Positions 1 to 5,943 of a stretch of DNA of 6,375 nucleotides are shown one piece after another; positions within the stretch are counted from its first letter, which is position 1, and the number at the start of each line of letters is the position of its first letter. The notes beneath the pieces are model-generated. The model made no database searches, was not told the origin of the DNA, and worked only from the letters and a program-made list of their open reading frames with translations. The stretch lies in assembly GCA_021821235.1 (NCBI GenBank), contig JAKACS010000191.1:1-6375 (forward strand), given 5' to 3'. Position numbers and translations under genes: made by a program. The stretch is from Bacillota bacterium. GTDB lineage: Bacteria; Bacillota; Bacilli; Bacillales_B; DSM-18226.

Positions 1-1
1 C

Positions 2-805
2 ATCTTATTGAATGGCGGCAGGGGAAATTTATCGGTTTCATGGGGTTCGGCTGAAATTTATTACGCAGAACTGTTGAAAAGGCTAAAGTGGTTTCGCCTG
101 CTAACCGAAATCAATCAATTCAGCAAGAACTTGGGTGTCAACAGATTGCAAATTTTAAAATATGTAAGCGGTCTGGCCATTCCTTTTATCGATCAGAATC
201 GAACTACTTATCAAGCTCCATCGCTTATCAATCCGGAATTTGCTAAGAAGACAGGAGTCTTTACTAAGCTTCGGGAGTATGGAATAGGCGAGTCGGGATG
301 GTTTTTATCAAAAAACATTTACGAGCAAAGGATCAGCCATTTTGATGAAGTTTTTCATTGGAATGCCAGCAATACGCTTGCAACAAAACTTTCCTTGCCG
401 TTTTCCTTATGGAAGCGGGATCCAACAAATGATCTTCGGGTCATTCAATTCTGTTTGGCCATTCCTGAAGAACAATATGTTCAAGAAGGGTTGGATCGAG
501 CGCTGATCCGTCGAGCAACGAAAAACTATCTGCCTGAAAAGGTAAGGTTAAATCAGCGAATTCAAGGGGTTCAGGGTGCAGATTGGGTGCACCGGATGAT
601 CCCTCATTGGAATCGCTTTACAAATGAGCTCCAGCAGCTTGCTGCCGACAAATCTTTCTTTGCTTATGTCAAGGAAGACGTTTTTAAGACAGCTCTTGAT
701 CAAGTTCAAGAGGGGGAGCCGCGGGCAGAATACGCGACAAACCCGCATTATAAAACGTTAATGCGCATGATTATCGTCAAGCGATTTTTCGAAAAATGGT
801 TTTGA
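2..805 (+). CDS. Lasso peptide cyclase, asparagine synthetase-like (C protein), 5'-partial
   Basis: C-terminal 267 residues of an asparagine synthetase B-like enzyme. In lasso pathways this family adenylates an Asp/Glu side chain of the core and lets the new N-terminal amine attack it, closing the macrolactam ring. The frame is open to the left edge, so the TTG at position 8 is not a real start; the glutaminase-like domain and the SGGxDS pyrophosphate motif must lie outside the window. Visible landmarks: LLNGGRGNLSVSW at the start, which replaces the GEGGDELFGGY loop of true asparagine synthetases and resembles the GQ-GN-TISW form of lasso cyclases; KRDPTNDLRV and FCLAIPEEQYV in the middle; then ALIRRATKNYLPEKVR followed by QGVQGADW, the usual lasso cyclase C-terminal pattern. 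It ends in TGA 15 bases before the precursor, so the two are probably cotranscribed. Lasso context makes ordinary asparagine synthesis unlikely. Confidence 0.9.
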   Translation: MLLNGGRGNLSVSWGSAEIYYAELLKRLKWFRLLTEINQFSKNLGVNRLQILKYVSGLAIPFIDQNRTTYQAPSLINPEFAKKTGVFTKLREYGIGESGWFLSKNIYEQRISHFDEVFHWNASNTLATKLSLPFSLWKRDPTNDLRVIQFCLAIPEEQYVQEGLDRALIRRATKNYLPEKVRLNQRIQGVQGADWVHRMIPHWNRFTNELQQLAADKSFFAYVKEDVFKTALDQVQEGEPRAEYATNPHYKTLMRMIIVKRFFEKWF

Positions 806-815
806 AAGGGGGTGA
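806..815 (+). promoter_or_regulatory. Strong ribosome binding site setting the TTG start of the precursor
   Basis: AAGGGGGTGA differs from the ideal AAGGAGGTGA at one base. Its GGGGG core ends 8 bases before the TTG at 821, a good spacing. The in-frame GTG at 812-814 lies inside this site and so is an unlikely start; it would add only three residues. The site is strong enough to support high expression of a small structural peptide despite the TTG codon. Confidence 0.7.
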
Positions 816-820
816 AAAAT

Positions 821-967
821 TTGGAAAAGAAAGAGTGGAAAAAGCCGGTAGTAGAAGTGCTTGATGTAAGCATGACAATGGCTTCGTCTGTTGACGGTCC
901 ATTAACAGACGAAGCATATGTGCCAGGAGAAAGAGCCGACGCACCTTATTATCGTTTTACAAGCTAA
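821..967 (+). CDS. Lasso peptide precursor (A), 48 residues
   Basis: Small ORF starting with TTG after a strong ribosome binding site, directly between cyclase and kinase genes. It reads MEKKEWKKPVVEVLDVSMTM, then a core rich in Asp, Glu, Pro and Tyr ending in YYRFTS. The leader has W6-x-x-P9 and Leu14, matching the YxxP...L element that B1-type recognition domains bind, with Trp in place of Tyr. EVLDV...TM is close to the paeninodin-type leader ending, in which Thr is at -2 and Met at -1. That predicts cleavage after Met20 and a 28-residue core starting at Ala21. The C-terminal Ser48 is the residue phosphorylated in kinase-containing paeninodin-like pathways. Oddity: from Ala21 the acidic residues fall at core positions 5 (D25), 10 (D30) and 11 (E31), not at 7-9. 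Starting at Ser22 puts D30 at 9; starting at Ser23 puts D30 at 8 and E31 at 9. The precursor identity is secure from context; the exact core is not. Confidence 0.88.
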   Translation: MEKKEWKKPVVEVLDVSMTMASSVDGPLTDEAYVPGERADAPYYRFTS

Positions 968-1002
968 AAATATAAAAAGCGGGACAAATACTTACGTATG
1001 TT

Positions 1003-1039
1003 TAAAAGCCCTTATATCCGAGAGAGGTAAGGGCTTTTA
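1003..1039 (+). terminator. Hairpin after the precursor gene: leaky terminator or mRNA-stabilising stem
   Basis: TAAAAGCCCTTA at 1003-1014 is perfectly complementary to TAAGGGCTTTTA at 1028-1039, giving a 12-bp stem with a 13-base loop. The stem is G/C-rich only in the middle, and its descending arm carries CTTTTAG, so the U-tract is just four bases. It lies 35 bases after the precursor stop and 27 before the kinase start. Because the tract is short and no convincing promoter follows, the likely role is partial termination or 3'-end protection, giving more precursor mRNA than enzyme mRNA. The stem is directly visible; the role is inferred. Confidence 0.65.
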
Positions 1040-1066
1040 GCCCCGATTAAAAGTTGGAGTGAAAAA

Positions 1067-2047
1067 ATGGCAAAATCCACGATCAACACAATCTATCACG
1101 GGTTTGGTATGAACATTGCGAGTGAGATCTCCCTTCCTGAGTTACCTGCTGTCACAGAACATGATGGCAAAGAAGGGATTGACATTAAAGTAGCTACCCT
1201 TTCAAGTCAATGGTTTGATTTAAAAATGGCGCCGTATGAATTTATCGTAAAAGAAAATCAAGTCCTATTCTATGTGCCAGCTGTTGCTTTTTTCGCAATT
1301 GAAGAAGGGAAAAAAATAACGGTTGTGCCGTTAAAACAAGTTGATGAGGGTTTACTACGGCTTTACATTCTTGGCACGTGTATGGGTGTGATTCTGTTGC
1401 AGCGAAAGATTCTTCCATTGCATGGAAGTGCGATCGCGATTGATGGGAAAGCCTATGCGATTGTCGGAGAATCAGGAGCGGGGAAATCAACGTTAGCCTC
1501 CGCTTTTCTAAAAAAGGGTTTTAAATTAGTCAGTGATGATATCGTTGCGGTTGCAATTGCAACCGAAGGCCCTTCAATTGTTATTCCTTCTTACCCGCAG
1601 CAAAAGCTATGGCAAGAAAGCTTAACGGAATTTGATGTAGAAACAAATGGTTTTCGGCCCATTTTTGATCGAGAAACAAAATTCTCCGTCCCGGTTGCCT
1701 CAGCATTCTTTGAAAAACCGCTGCCGCTTGCTGGAATTTTTGAATTAACAAAAGCAAAGAAAGAAAGGGCTGAATTATACCCGGCCAAAAAACTCCAACG
1801 ATTACATACTTTGTTTTCACATACCTACCGAAACTTTTTGATTCCACGTTTAGGTTTAATGGATTGGCATTTTTCTTGCTCAACCCAACTGTTGCAGCAT
1901 GCGAATATGTTTCGGCTTGAGCGGCCTGCTTCAGGATTTACCGCATTTGATCTTGTATCATTAATCACCGAAACAACAAGCAAGGAGGAAAAAAATCATG
2001 ATGGACACGAAACTGATTACAACCCAATCAACCGTTTTGCAAAATAA
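1067..2047 (+). CDS. HPr kinase/phosphorylase-like lasso peptide kinase (K)
   Basis: 326-residue protein resembling the kinase domain of HPr kinase. It has LHGSAIAI at 118-125, just before the phosphate-binding loop GESGAGKS at 134-141, then KLVSDDIVAV at 153-162, whose Asp157-Asp158 pair corresponds to the metal/catalytic acidic region, and a final MFRLERP at 281-287. Residues 1-110 form a divergent N-terminal part typical of lasso-associated members. PadeK-type relatives phosphorylate the C-terminal Ser side chain of the lasso precursor using ATP; the precursor here ends in Ser, so the same reaction is expected. Regulation of sugar uptake through HPr is unlikely given the location. ATG is preceded by GGAG with 7 bases spacing. 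The last 17 codons overlap the B1 gene, so the lysine- and histidine-containing tail after about residue 305 may not be functionally constrained. Confidence 0.87.
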   Translation: MAKSTINTIYHGFGMNIASEISLPELPAVTEHDGKEGIDIKVATLSSQWFDLKMAPYEFIVKENQVLFYVPAVAFFAIEEGKKITVVPLKQVDEGLLRLYILGTCMGVILLQRKILPLHGSAIAIDGKAYAIVGESGAGKSTLASAFLKKGFKLVSDDIVAVAIATEGPSIVIPSYPQQKLWQESLTEFDVETNGFRPIFDRETKFSVPVASAFFEKPLPLAGIFELTKAKKERAELYPAKKLQRLHTLFSHTYRNFLIPRLGLMDWHFSCSTQLLQHANMFRLERPASGFTAFDLVSLITETTSKEEKNHDGHETDYNPINRFAK

Positions 2048-2297
2048 AAAACTATTTGTAAGTGATATGAATGGTGAAAAGGTAATGTTAAGTATTGATA
2101 GCGGCAAATACTACAATCTGGGGGAAATTGGCGGAAAGATATGGGAGCTTTTAGCAGATGAGATTTCTGTAAAGCAACTAGTCCAAACACTCGTTTTCCA
2201 TTACAATGTCGAGCAGTCGGAATGTGAGGAACAGGTCCTTTCCTTTTTGGAAAACTTAAGACGCGAAGGATTGGTTGAAATTTCCCTTGCACCTTAA
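1998..2297 (+). CDS. PqqD-like leader-recognition protein (lasso B1)
   Basis: 99-residue protein of the PqqD/RRE (RiPP recognition element) type. Visible family pattern: LSIDSGKYYNLGEIGGKIWELL at 31-52 (the D-x-G-x-Y-x-L-x-x-x-G-x-x-I-W signature), then a predicted helical C-terminal half, SVKQLV and EEQVLSFLENLRREGLVE, as in a winged helix-turn-helix fold. In lasso pathways B1 binds the leader peptide and delivers it to the B2 protease. The ATG at 1998 is chosen over the ATG at 2001 because AAGGAGG at 1982-1988 is 9 bases upstream of it. The gene starts inside the kinase gene in another frame, which suggests coupled translation. The B2 gene follows after 32 bases, the usual split B1/B2 arrangement of Firmicutes. 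Confidence 0.9.
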   Translation: MMDTKLITTQSTVLQNKKLFVSDMNGEKVMLSIDSGKYYNLGEIGGKIWELLADEISVKQLVQTLVFHYNVEQSECEEQVLSFLENLRREGLVEISLAP

Positions 2298-2329
2298 ATC
2301 CGCATTCGAAACGAAGAAGGTAGGATTGA

Positions 2330-2806
2330 ATGAATCGATTGAAAACCTTTTTGTTGCTTGATTTTAAAACCAAATGGATTTTAGCAGAAGCATTTATTTT
2401 CTTGGGGTGGGGTCGGGTTCTCAAAAGCATGCCATTTTCAAAGGTTGCTCCATTGATCGGAGAAAGGATGGCTGAAACTTCCTATAGCCTTAATGAATCG
2501 AACAAGAAATTGCTTTTAGAAGTTTCCCAGGCAATCCAGATCATGAGCAAGTATACCCTTTGGGAAAGCCTATGCCTTGTGAAGGCTCTAGCAGCAATGA
2601 AAATGCTGGAAAGACGTAAAATTGAAAGCACCCTCTATTTAGGAACGGCAAAAGATGAGGCCGGAAATATGATTGCACATGCCTGGCTCAGAAGCGGCCC
2701 TTTTTTGATAACAGGGGCAGAAGAAATGAATCAATTTGCAGTAGTCGGCAAGTTTGCCAAAAAAATGAGTAAGGGAGATTCTAGAGGAGACCACTATGGG
2801 GAATAG
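2330..2806 (+). CDS. Transglutaminase-like leader peptidase (lasso B2)
   Basis: 158-residue protein of the lasso B2 family, a cysteine protease with a transglutaminase-like fold that removes the leader. The pattern TLWESLCLVKALAAMKML (77-94) holds the likely nucleophile Cys82. IAHAWL at 115-120 holds the likely catalytic His117, and the intervening ESTLYLGTAKD matches the beta strand that precedes it in relatives. A third catalytic Asp is less certain: D109 precedes His117, but its alignment to the family Asp cannot be settled by eye. LITGAEEMNQFAVVGKF at 126-142 is the usual C-terminal pattern. The start follows AAGG/TAGGA at 2317-2325. The last 11 bases overlap the next gene, suggesting translational coupling. 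Its cleavage preference is central here because the precursor has an unusual core register. Confidence 0.9.
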   Translation: MNRLKTFLLLDFKTKWILAEAFIFLGWGRVLKSMPFSKVAPLIGERMAETSYSLNESNKKLLLEVSQAIQIMSKYTLWESLCLVKALAAMKMLERRKIESTLYLGTAKDEAGNMIAHAWLRSGPFLITGAEEMNQFAVVGKFAKKMSKGDSRGDHYGE

Positions 2807-3971
2807 CTCCAAATTTAATGATAACTTGATCCCAAAGGAATTAAACATGATTTTTGAACTAGTAAAGGAAGAAGATGATAAACGTCTTCACGATTATGTA
2901 AGAGAAAAAGCTCATCGGATCAATTGGCAGCTCTTTCTCGAGCTAACCATCCATCATCGGGTATATCCTGTCCTTGCTGCAAAACTGCAAAAAATGGATG
3001 AGACAATCATTCCGGCTCAAATCAAACAGTACATCATTCAATTATACAGAGAAAATACGTTTCGGATGTTGCATCTGAGTTCAGAGATGGAGAATGTAAA
3101 CCGGTTATTAAACCAAAATCAGGTGCGGCTGCTCTTTTTAAAAGGCCCGTTTCTTGGGACAGAGCTATATGGGGATCTTTCACTTCGAACGTCAGGGGAT
3201 CTCGATTTGCTTATTCCGATTGAAGATTTGATGAAAGTCGACAAACTTCTTGTTGATCAAGGTTATCAAAAAGATGACTATATCCAAACGGTTTTAAATG
3301 ATTGGAAATGGAGACACCATCATTTTACTTATTTTCATCCGCAAAGGAATGTAAAACTGGAGGTTCATTGGAGATTGAATCCAGGCCCTGGCAAAGAACC
3401 GAGCTTTGATGCATTATGGGAACGGAAAAAGAAAAGTGACCAAACTGGATTCCCTGTTTTAGGAAATGAGGATTTATTCTTATTTTTGGTCTCTCATGGC
3501 GCGCGCCACGGTTGGTCCCGTCTCCGCTGGCTGTTAGACATTGATCGTTTAGTTAAAATGAAAATGGATTGGAAATTTCTGAATCGATTGCTTAAGAAAC
3601 ATCATTTTTTAGATATTGGCGGCCAGGCAATCATTCTCTCATCACGGCTATTGGGGACGTGCATTCCTAAATATTTCCATATGCCTCTCAAAAGAAAACG
3701 GCCGTCAAAGCTGGCGCAAGAGGCGATTTTTTATATCGAACGAATGGTAAATCTGCACGCAGATCCGATACCGGAAGAGGTGGCCAAGTACCATAAACGC
3801 CATTTGTTTTCGCTCATGTCGGTTCAGCAAAAAATTCTATTTATGATCAGCTGCCTGCATCCCTATCCAACCGATATGGAAACCTTACCATTACCGAAGT
3901 CCTTTCACCTCTTATATTTTCCGCTGCGGCCGTTTTTATTGATATGGAGAAGGGCGAAGAACCATGCATGA
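2796..3971 (+). CDS. Nucleotidyltransferase-fold protein, putative lasso peptide tailoring enzyme (N)
   Basis: 391-residue protein of the uncharacterised nucleotidyltransferase family found in RiPP clusters (NTP_transf_5 type). LFLKGPFLGTELYGD at 113-127 leads to RTSGDLDLLIP at 131-141, where Asp135 and Asp137 form the metal-binding D-x-D of the polymerase-beta-like fold. Glu189 in KLEVHW is a likely third acidic residue. LFLVSHGARHGWSRLRWL (229-246) and LDIDRL form the conserved helical part. No signal peptide or membrane segment is evident. By recollection, the homologue in the Bacillus pseudomycoides lasso cluster was linked to hexosylation of the kinase-modified C-terminus; I cannot check that here. 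Likely substrate: the phosphorylated Ser end of the peptide. The start is supported by AGAGGAGA at 2783-2790, and the gene overlaps B2 by 11 bases. Confidence 0.8.
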   Translation: MGNSSKFNDNLIPKELNMIFELVKEEDDKRLHDYVREKAHRINWQLFLELTIHHRVYPVLAAKLQKMDETIIPAQIKQYIIQLYRENTFRMLHLSSEMENVNRLLNQNQVRLLFLKGPFLGTELYGDLSLRTSGDLDLLIPIEDLMKVDKLLVDQGYQKDDYIQTVLNDWKWRHHHFTYFHPQRNVKLEVHWRLNPGPGKEPSFDALWERKKKSDQTGFPVLGNEDLFLFLVSHGARHGWSRLRWLLDIDRLVKMKMDWKFLNRLLKKHHFLDIGGQAIILSSRLLGTCIPKYFHMPLKRKRPSKLAQEAIFYIERMVNLHADPIPEEVAKYHKRHLFSLMSVQQKILFMISCLHPYPTDMETLPLPKSFHLLYFPLRPFLLIWRRAKNHA

Positions 3972-3989
3972 TCTTAGGAGGATAAATGA

Positions 3990-5780
3990 ATGAAGCAAAT
4001 TTTCTATTTTACAAAGCAAATCCATTCCTTTGCCGGAAAAATCCTCTACCTTAACTTGATCGGCATGGTGTTGATTAGTTTGTTTGAAGGGGTTGGTATT
4101 TTACTTCTGATTCCTTTCATCAATTTATCAGGGGTGGCAAATGTTCGTTCAAGCTCTACTTCGGCGTTTTCCTGGATTTTTTCTTACTTTCCGCAAACCG
4201 TAATGCTGCTCTTCATTTTGGGAGTTTATGTTTTGTTGATTGTCGGGCAAAGTTTTTTACAGCGCAAGCAAATGATCTTAAATGTGAAAATCCAGCAAGG
4301 CTTTATTCGCCATTTGCGGGAGGAGACGTACAAACTATTACTGCAGGCAAATTGGGGATTTTATATCCAGAACCGCAAATCTGATATCATTAACTTGATG
4401 ACAAATGAAATAACACGGGTGAGTGCTGGAACCAATATTTTTTTACAGTTTTTAACCTCGATCGTGTTTGCGGCCGTTCAATTGGGGATTGCCTTTTGGC
4501 TGTCAACGAAACTAACATTATTTGTTTTGTTTTTTGGAATTGTGATTCTCTTTTTACTGCGAAAATTTGTCAAAAAATCCAATTCGATTGGAAAAGAAAC
4601 GTACGAATTATCACAACTGTTCCAAGCGGGAATCACGGATCATTTTAACGGAATAAAAGAAATTAAAAGCAATATGCTGGAAGAAGCTCATTTTTCATGG
4701 TTTCGTGAGCTGAATCAAAAAATGGAACTGAACATTATTAAGTTAGTCAAATTGAATACAATCTCCCAATTTACATACAAAGCCGTTTCAGCTTTCTTAA
4801 TCGCCATCTTTCTATTTTTTTCGATCCGAATGCTGCAAGCCCAGCCAACACAGCTGATCTTAATTACGATGATCTTCTCGCGGCTGTGGCCAAGATTTAG
4901 TGGGATTCAAGCAAATTTAGAGCAGCTTGGTTCATTGGCACCATCCTTTAAAGCATTATTAGATATGCAAAATCAATGCCTTCATGCACAGGAGTTGGTT
5001 GGCGTAAATGCAAACAATGTGCAATCCCTTTCCATTAAACAGGGGATTGAATGCCGCGATGTGAATTTTCGCTATGACCCAAACAATTTTGTATACGCCT
5101 TGCAAAATATTCATGTTACGATACCTGCTAATGCGATGACGGCCATTGTCGGTCGCTCGGGAGCCGGAAAAAGCACGTTCATTGATTTGGTAATGGGGTT
5201 AAATCGCCCTGAAACAGGAGAGGTGCTGCTAGACGGACAGCCGCTTACGAATGAAAACCTGCTCGCTTTAAGGAAATCGATCAGTTATGTTCCCCAAGAT
5301 CCGTTTTTATTTAATGCGACAATACGAGAAAATTTGGTGAAAGTGAACGAAAAGGCCAGCGACGAGCATATTTGGCATGCACTTGAGTTTTCCGCTGCAG
5401 CAGAATTTGTCAAAGAGCTGCCACAGGGGCTAGATACGCTGATTGGCGACCGAGGGATTAAACTTTCCGGTGGGGAGCGGCAACGGCTTGTCCTTGCCCG
5501 CGCAGTCCTCCGCAATCCATCCATTCTTGTACTCGATGAAGCGACAAGTGCATTGGATACAGAAAATGAGAGTAAAATTCAAGAAGCGCTCGATACATTG
5601 AAAGGAAAGATGACGATTATTGTCATTGCCCATCGTTTGTCAACGATTCGCAATGCCGATCAGGTCATTGTCTTAGAGCAGGGGGAAATTATTCAACAGG
5701 GGCAATTTCACCAATTGGCCGCCGAACGAAAAGGCCTGTTTCGCCAGCTATTAAATAAACAACTGGAAGTAAGTGTGTAA
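3990..5780 (+). CDS. ABC transporter, fused membrane and ATPase domains (lasso exporter D)
   Basis: 596-residue half-transporter expected to dimerise and export the mature lasso peptide, also giving self-protection. The membrane domain (about 15-310) has hydrophobic segments near 17-45, 70-88, 152-172, 174-192, 262-280 and a weaker one near 287-298. There is no N-terminal C39 peptidase domain, as expected since B2 removes the leader. The ATPase domain is complete: Walker A GRSGAGKS at 388-395, Q-loop Gln436 in VPQDPFLFNATI, signature LSGGERQ at 492-498, Walker B ILVLDE at 512-517, H-loop His548 in IAHRLSTI. AGGAGG at 3976-3981 is 8 bases before the ATG. An out-of-frame ATG at 3986 is too near the site and opens only a short frame. 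No convincing terminator follows the stop. Confidence 0.92.
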   Translation: MKQIFYFTKQIHSFAGKILYLNLIGMVLISLFEGVGILLLIPFINLSGVANVRSSSTSAFSWIFSYFPQTVMLLFILGVYVLLIVGQSFLQRKQMILNVKIQQGFIRHLREETYKLLLQANWGFYIQNRKSDIINLMTNEITRVSAGTNIFLQFLTSIVFAAVQLGIAFWLSTKLTLFVLFFGIVILFLLRKFVKKSNSIGKETYELSQLFQAGITDHFNGIKEIKSNMLEEAHFSWFRELNQKMELNIIKLVKLNTISQFTYKAVSAFLIAIFLFFSIRMLQAQPTQLILITMIFSRLWPRFSGIQANLEQLGSLAPSFKALLDMQNQCLHAQELVGVNANNVQSLSIKQGIECRDVNFRYDPNNFVYALQNIHVTIPANAMTAIVGRSGAGKSTFIDLVMGLNRPETGEVLLDGQPLTNENLLALRKSISYVPQDPFLFNATIRENLVKVNEKASDEHIWHALEFSAAAEFVKELPQGLDTLIGDRGIKLSGGERQRLVLARAVLRNPSILVLDEATSALDTENESKIQEALDTLKGKMTIIVIAHRLSTIRNADQVIVLEQGEIIQQGQFHQLAAERKGLFRQLLNKQLEVSV

Positions 5781-5808
5781 ACTTTTTGAAAAATTCATTA
5801 AATCCTTA

Positions 5809-5840
5809 TTGACATGTTCGTTATAAAGAACTAATATAAT
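5809..5840 (+). promoter_or_regulatory. Sigma-A-type promoter upstream of the polysaccharide co-polymerase gene
   Basis: A perfect -35 TTGACA at 5809-5814 is followed by TAATAT at 5832-5837 with the optimal 17-base spacer, or by a perfect TATAAT at 5835-5840 with a long 20-base spacer. Either predicts a transcript starting near 5843-5848 and a leader of about 100 bases before the ATG at 5944. It lies 29 bases after the exporter stop, so the downstream locus can be transcribed separately from the lasso genes. Confidence 0.7.
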
Positions 5841-5846
5841 GAACGT
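5814..5846. promoter_or_regulatory. Dyad across the promoter, probable operator
   Basis: ATGTTCGTTATA at 5814-5825 and TATAATGAACGT at 5835-5846 form an inverted repeat with 10 of 12 positions matching and a 9-base centre. The left arm begins at the last base of the -35 box and the right arm covers the -10 box. Both mismatches would be G-U pairs if the region were transcribed from upstream. A dimeric repressor bound here would block RNA polymerase. The symmetry is visible; the regulator is unknown. Confidence 0.5.
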
Positions 5847-5907
5847 AGGCAGAATTTTATTAGATATAGATATAAAGAACTATTTTTTTGCACAGGTTGT
5901 TCTTTAT
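5822..5907. repeat. Three copies of ATAAAGAAC around the promoter and leader
   Basis: TATAAAGAACTA occurs twice in direct orientation at 5822-5833 and 5871-5882, 49 bases apart. The 9-base core recurs inverted as GTTCTTTAT at 5899-5907. The half-motif GTTC/GAAC also appears at 5816-5819, 5841-5844 and 5911-5914. A tandem TAGATA pair lies at 5861-5872. Such a cluster around one promoter suggests repeated protein-binding sites, though low-complexity AT-rich sequence could contribute. Confidence 0.55.
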
Positions 5908-5922
5908 CTAGAACAAAAAAAT
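5872..5922 (+). other. 5' leader with competing stems, possible pseudoknot
   Basis: Three perfect pairings can be read in the leader: ATAAAGAAC 5872-5880 with GTTCTTTAT 5899-5907 (9 bp); ATTTTTTTG 5882-5890 with CAAAAAAAT 5914-5922 (9 bp); TTGTTCT 5897-5903 with AGAACAA 5910-5916 (7 bp). The first two are compatible only as an H-type pseudoknot; the third excludes both. The structure ends 9 bases before the AGGTGA ribosome binding site at 5932. It matches no riboswitch class I recognise. Confidence 0.4.
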
Positions 5923-5943
5923 CTTTTAAATAGGTGATTATGT

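Noticed and set aside
693..712. 7-bp inverted repeat CTCTTGA/TCAAGAG inside the cyclase gene, including TTGATCAA
   Set aside because: A perfect 7-bp stem with a short loop is expected about once or twice in a window of this size, and it lies in well-conserved coding sequence.
812..823. GTG at 812 as an alternative start of the precursor (51 residues)
   Set aside because: It lies within the ribosome binding site, leaving no proper spacing; the TTG at 821 has an ideal spacing and gives a typical leader.
993..998. Palindrome TACGTA between precursor and kinase
   Set aside because: Six-base palindromes are common by chance; there are no flanking repeats or promoter elements.
2017..2430. 137-codon minus-strand frame opposite B1 and B2
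   Set aside because: It is antisense to two well-supported genes, has no recognisable domain and no ribosome binding context.
3986..4054. ATG at 3986 opening a 22-codon frame over the exporter start
   Set aside because: The AGGAGG site is only 4 bases away from it but 8 from the exporter ATG, and the encoded peptide resembles nothing.
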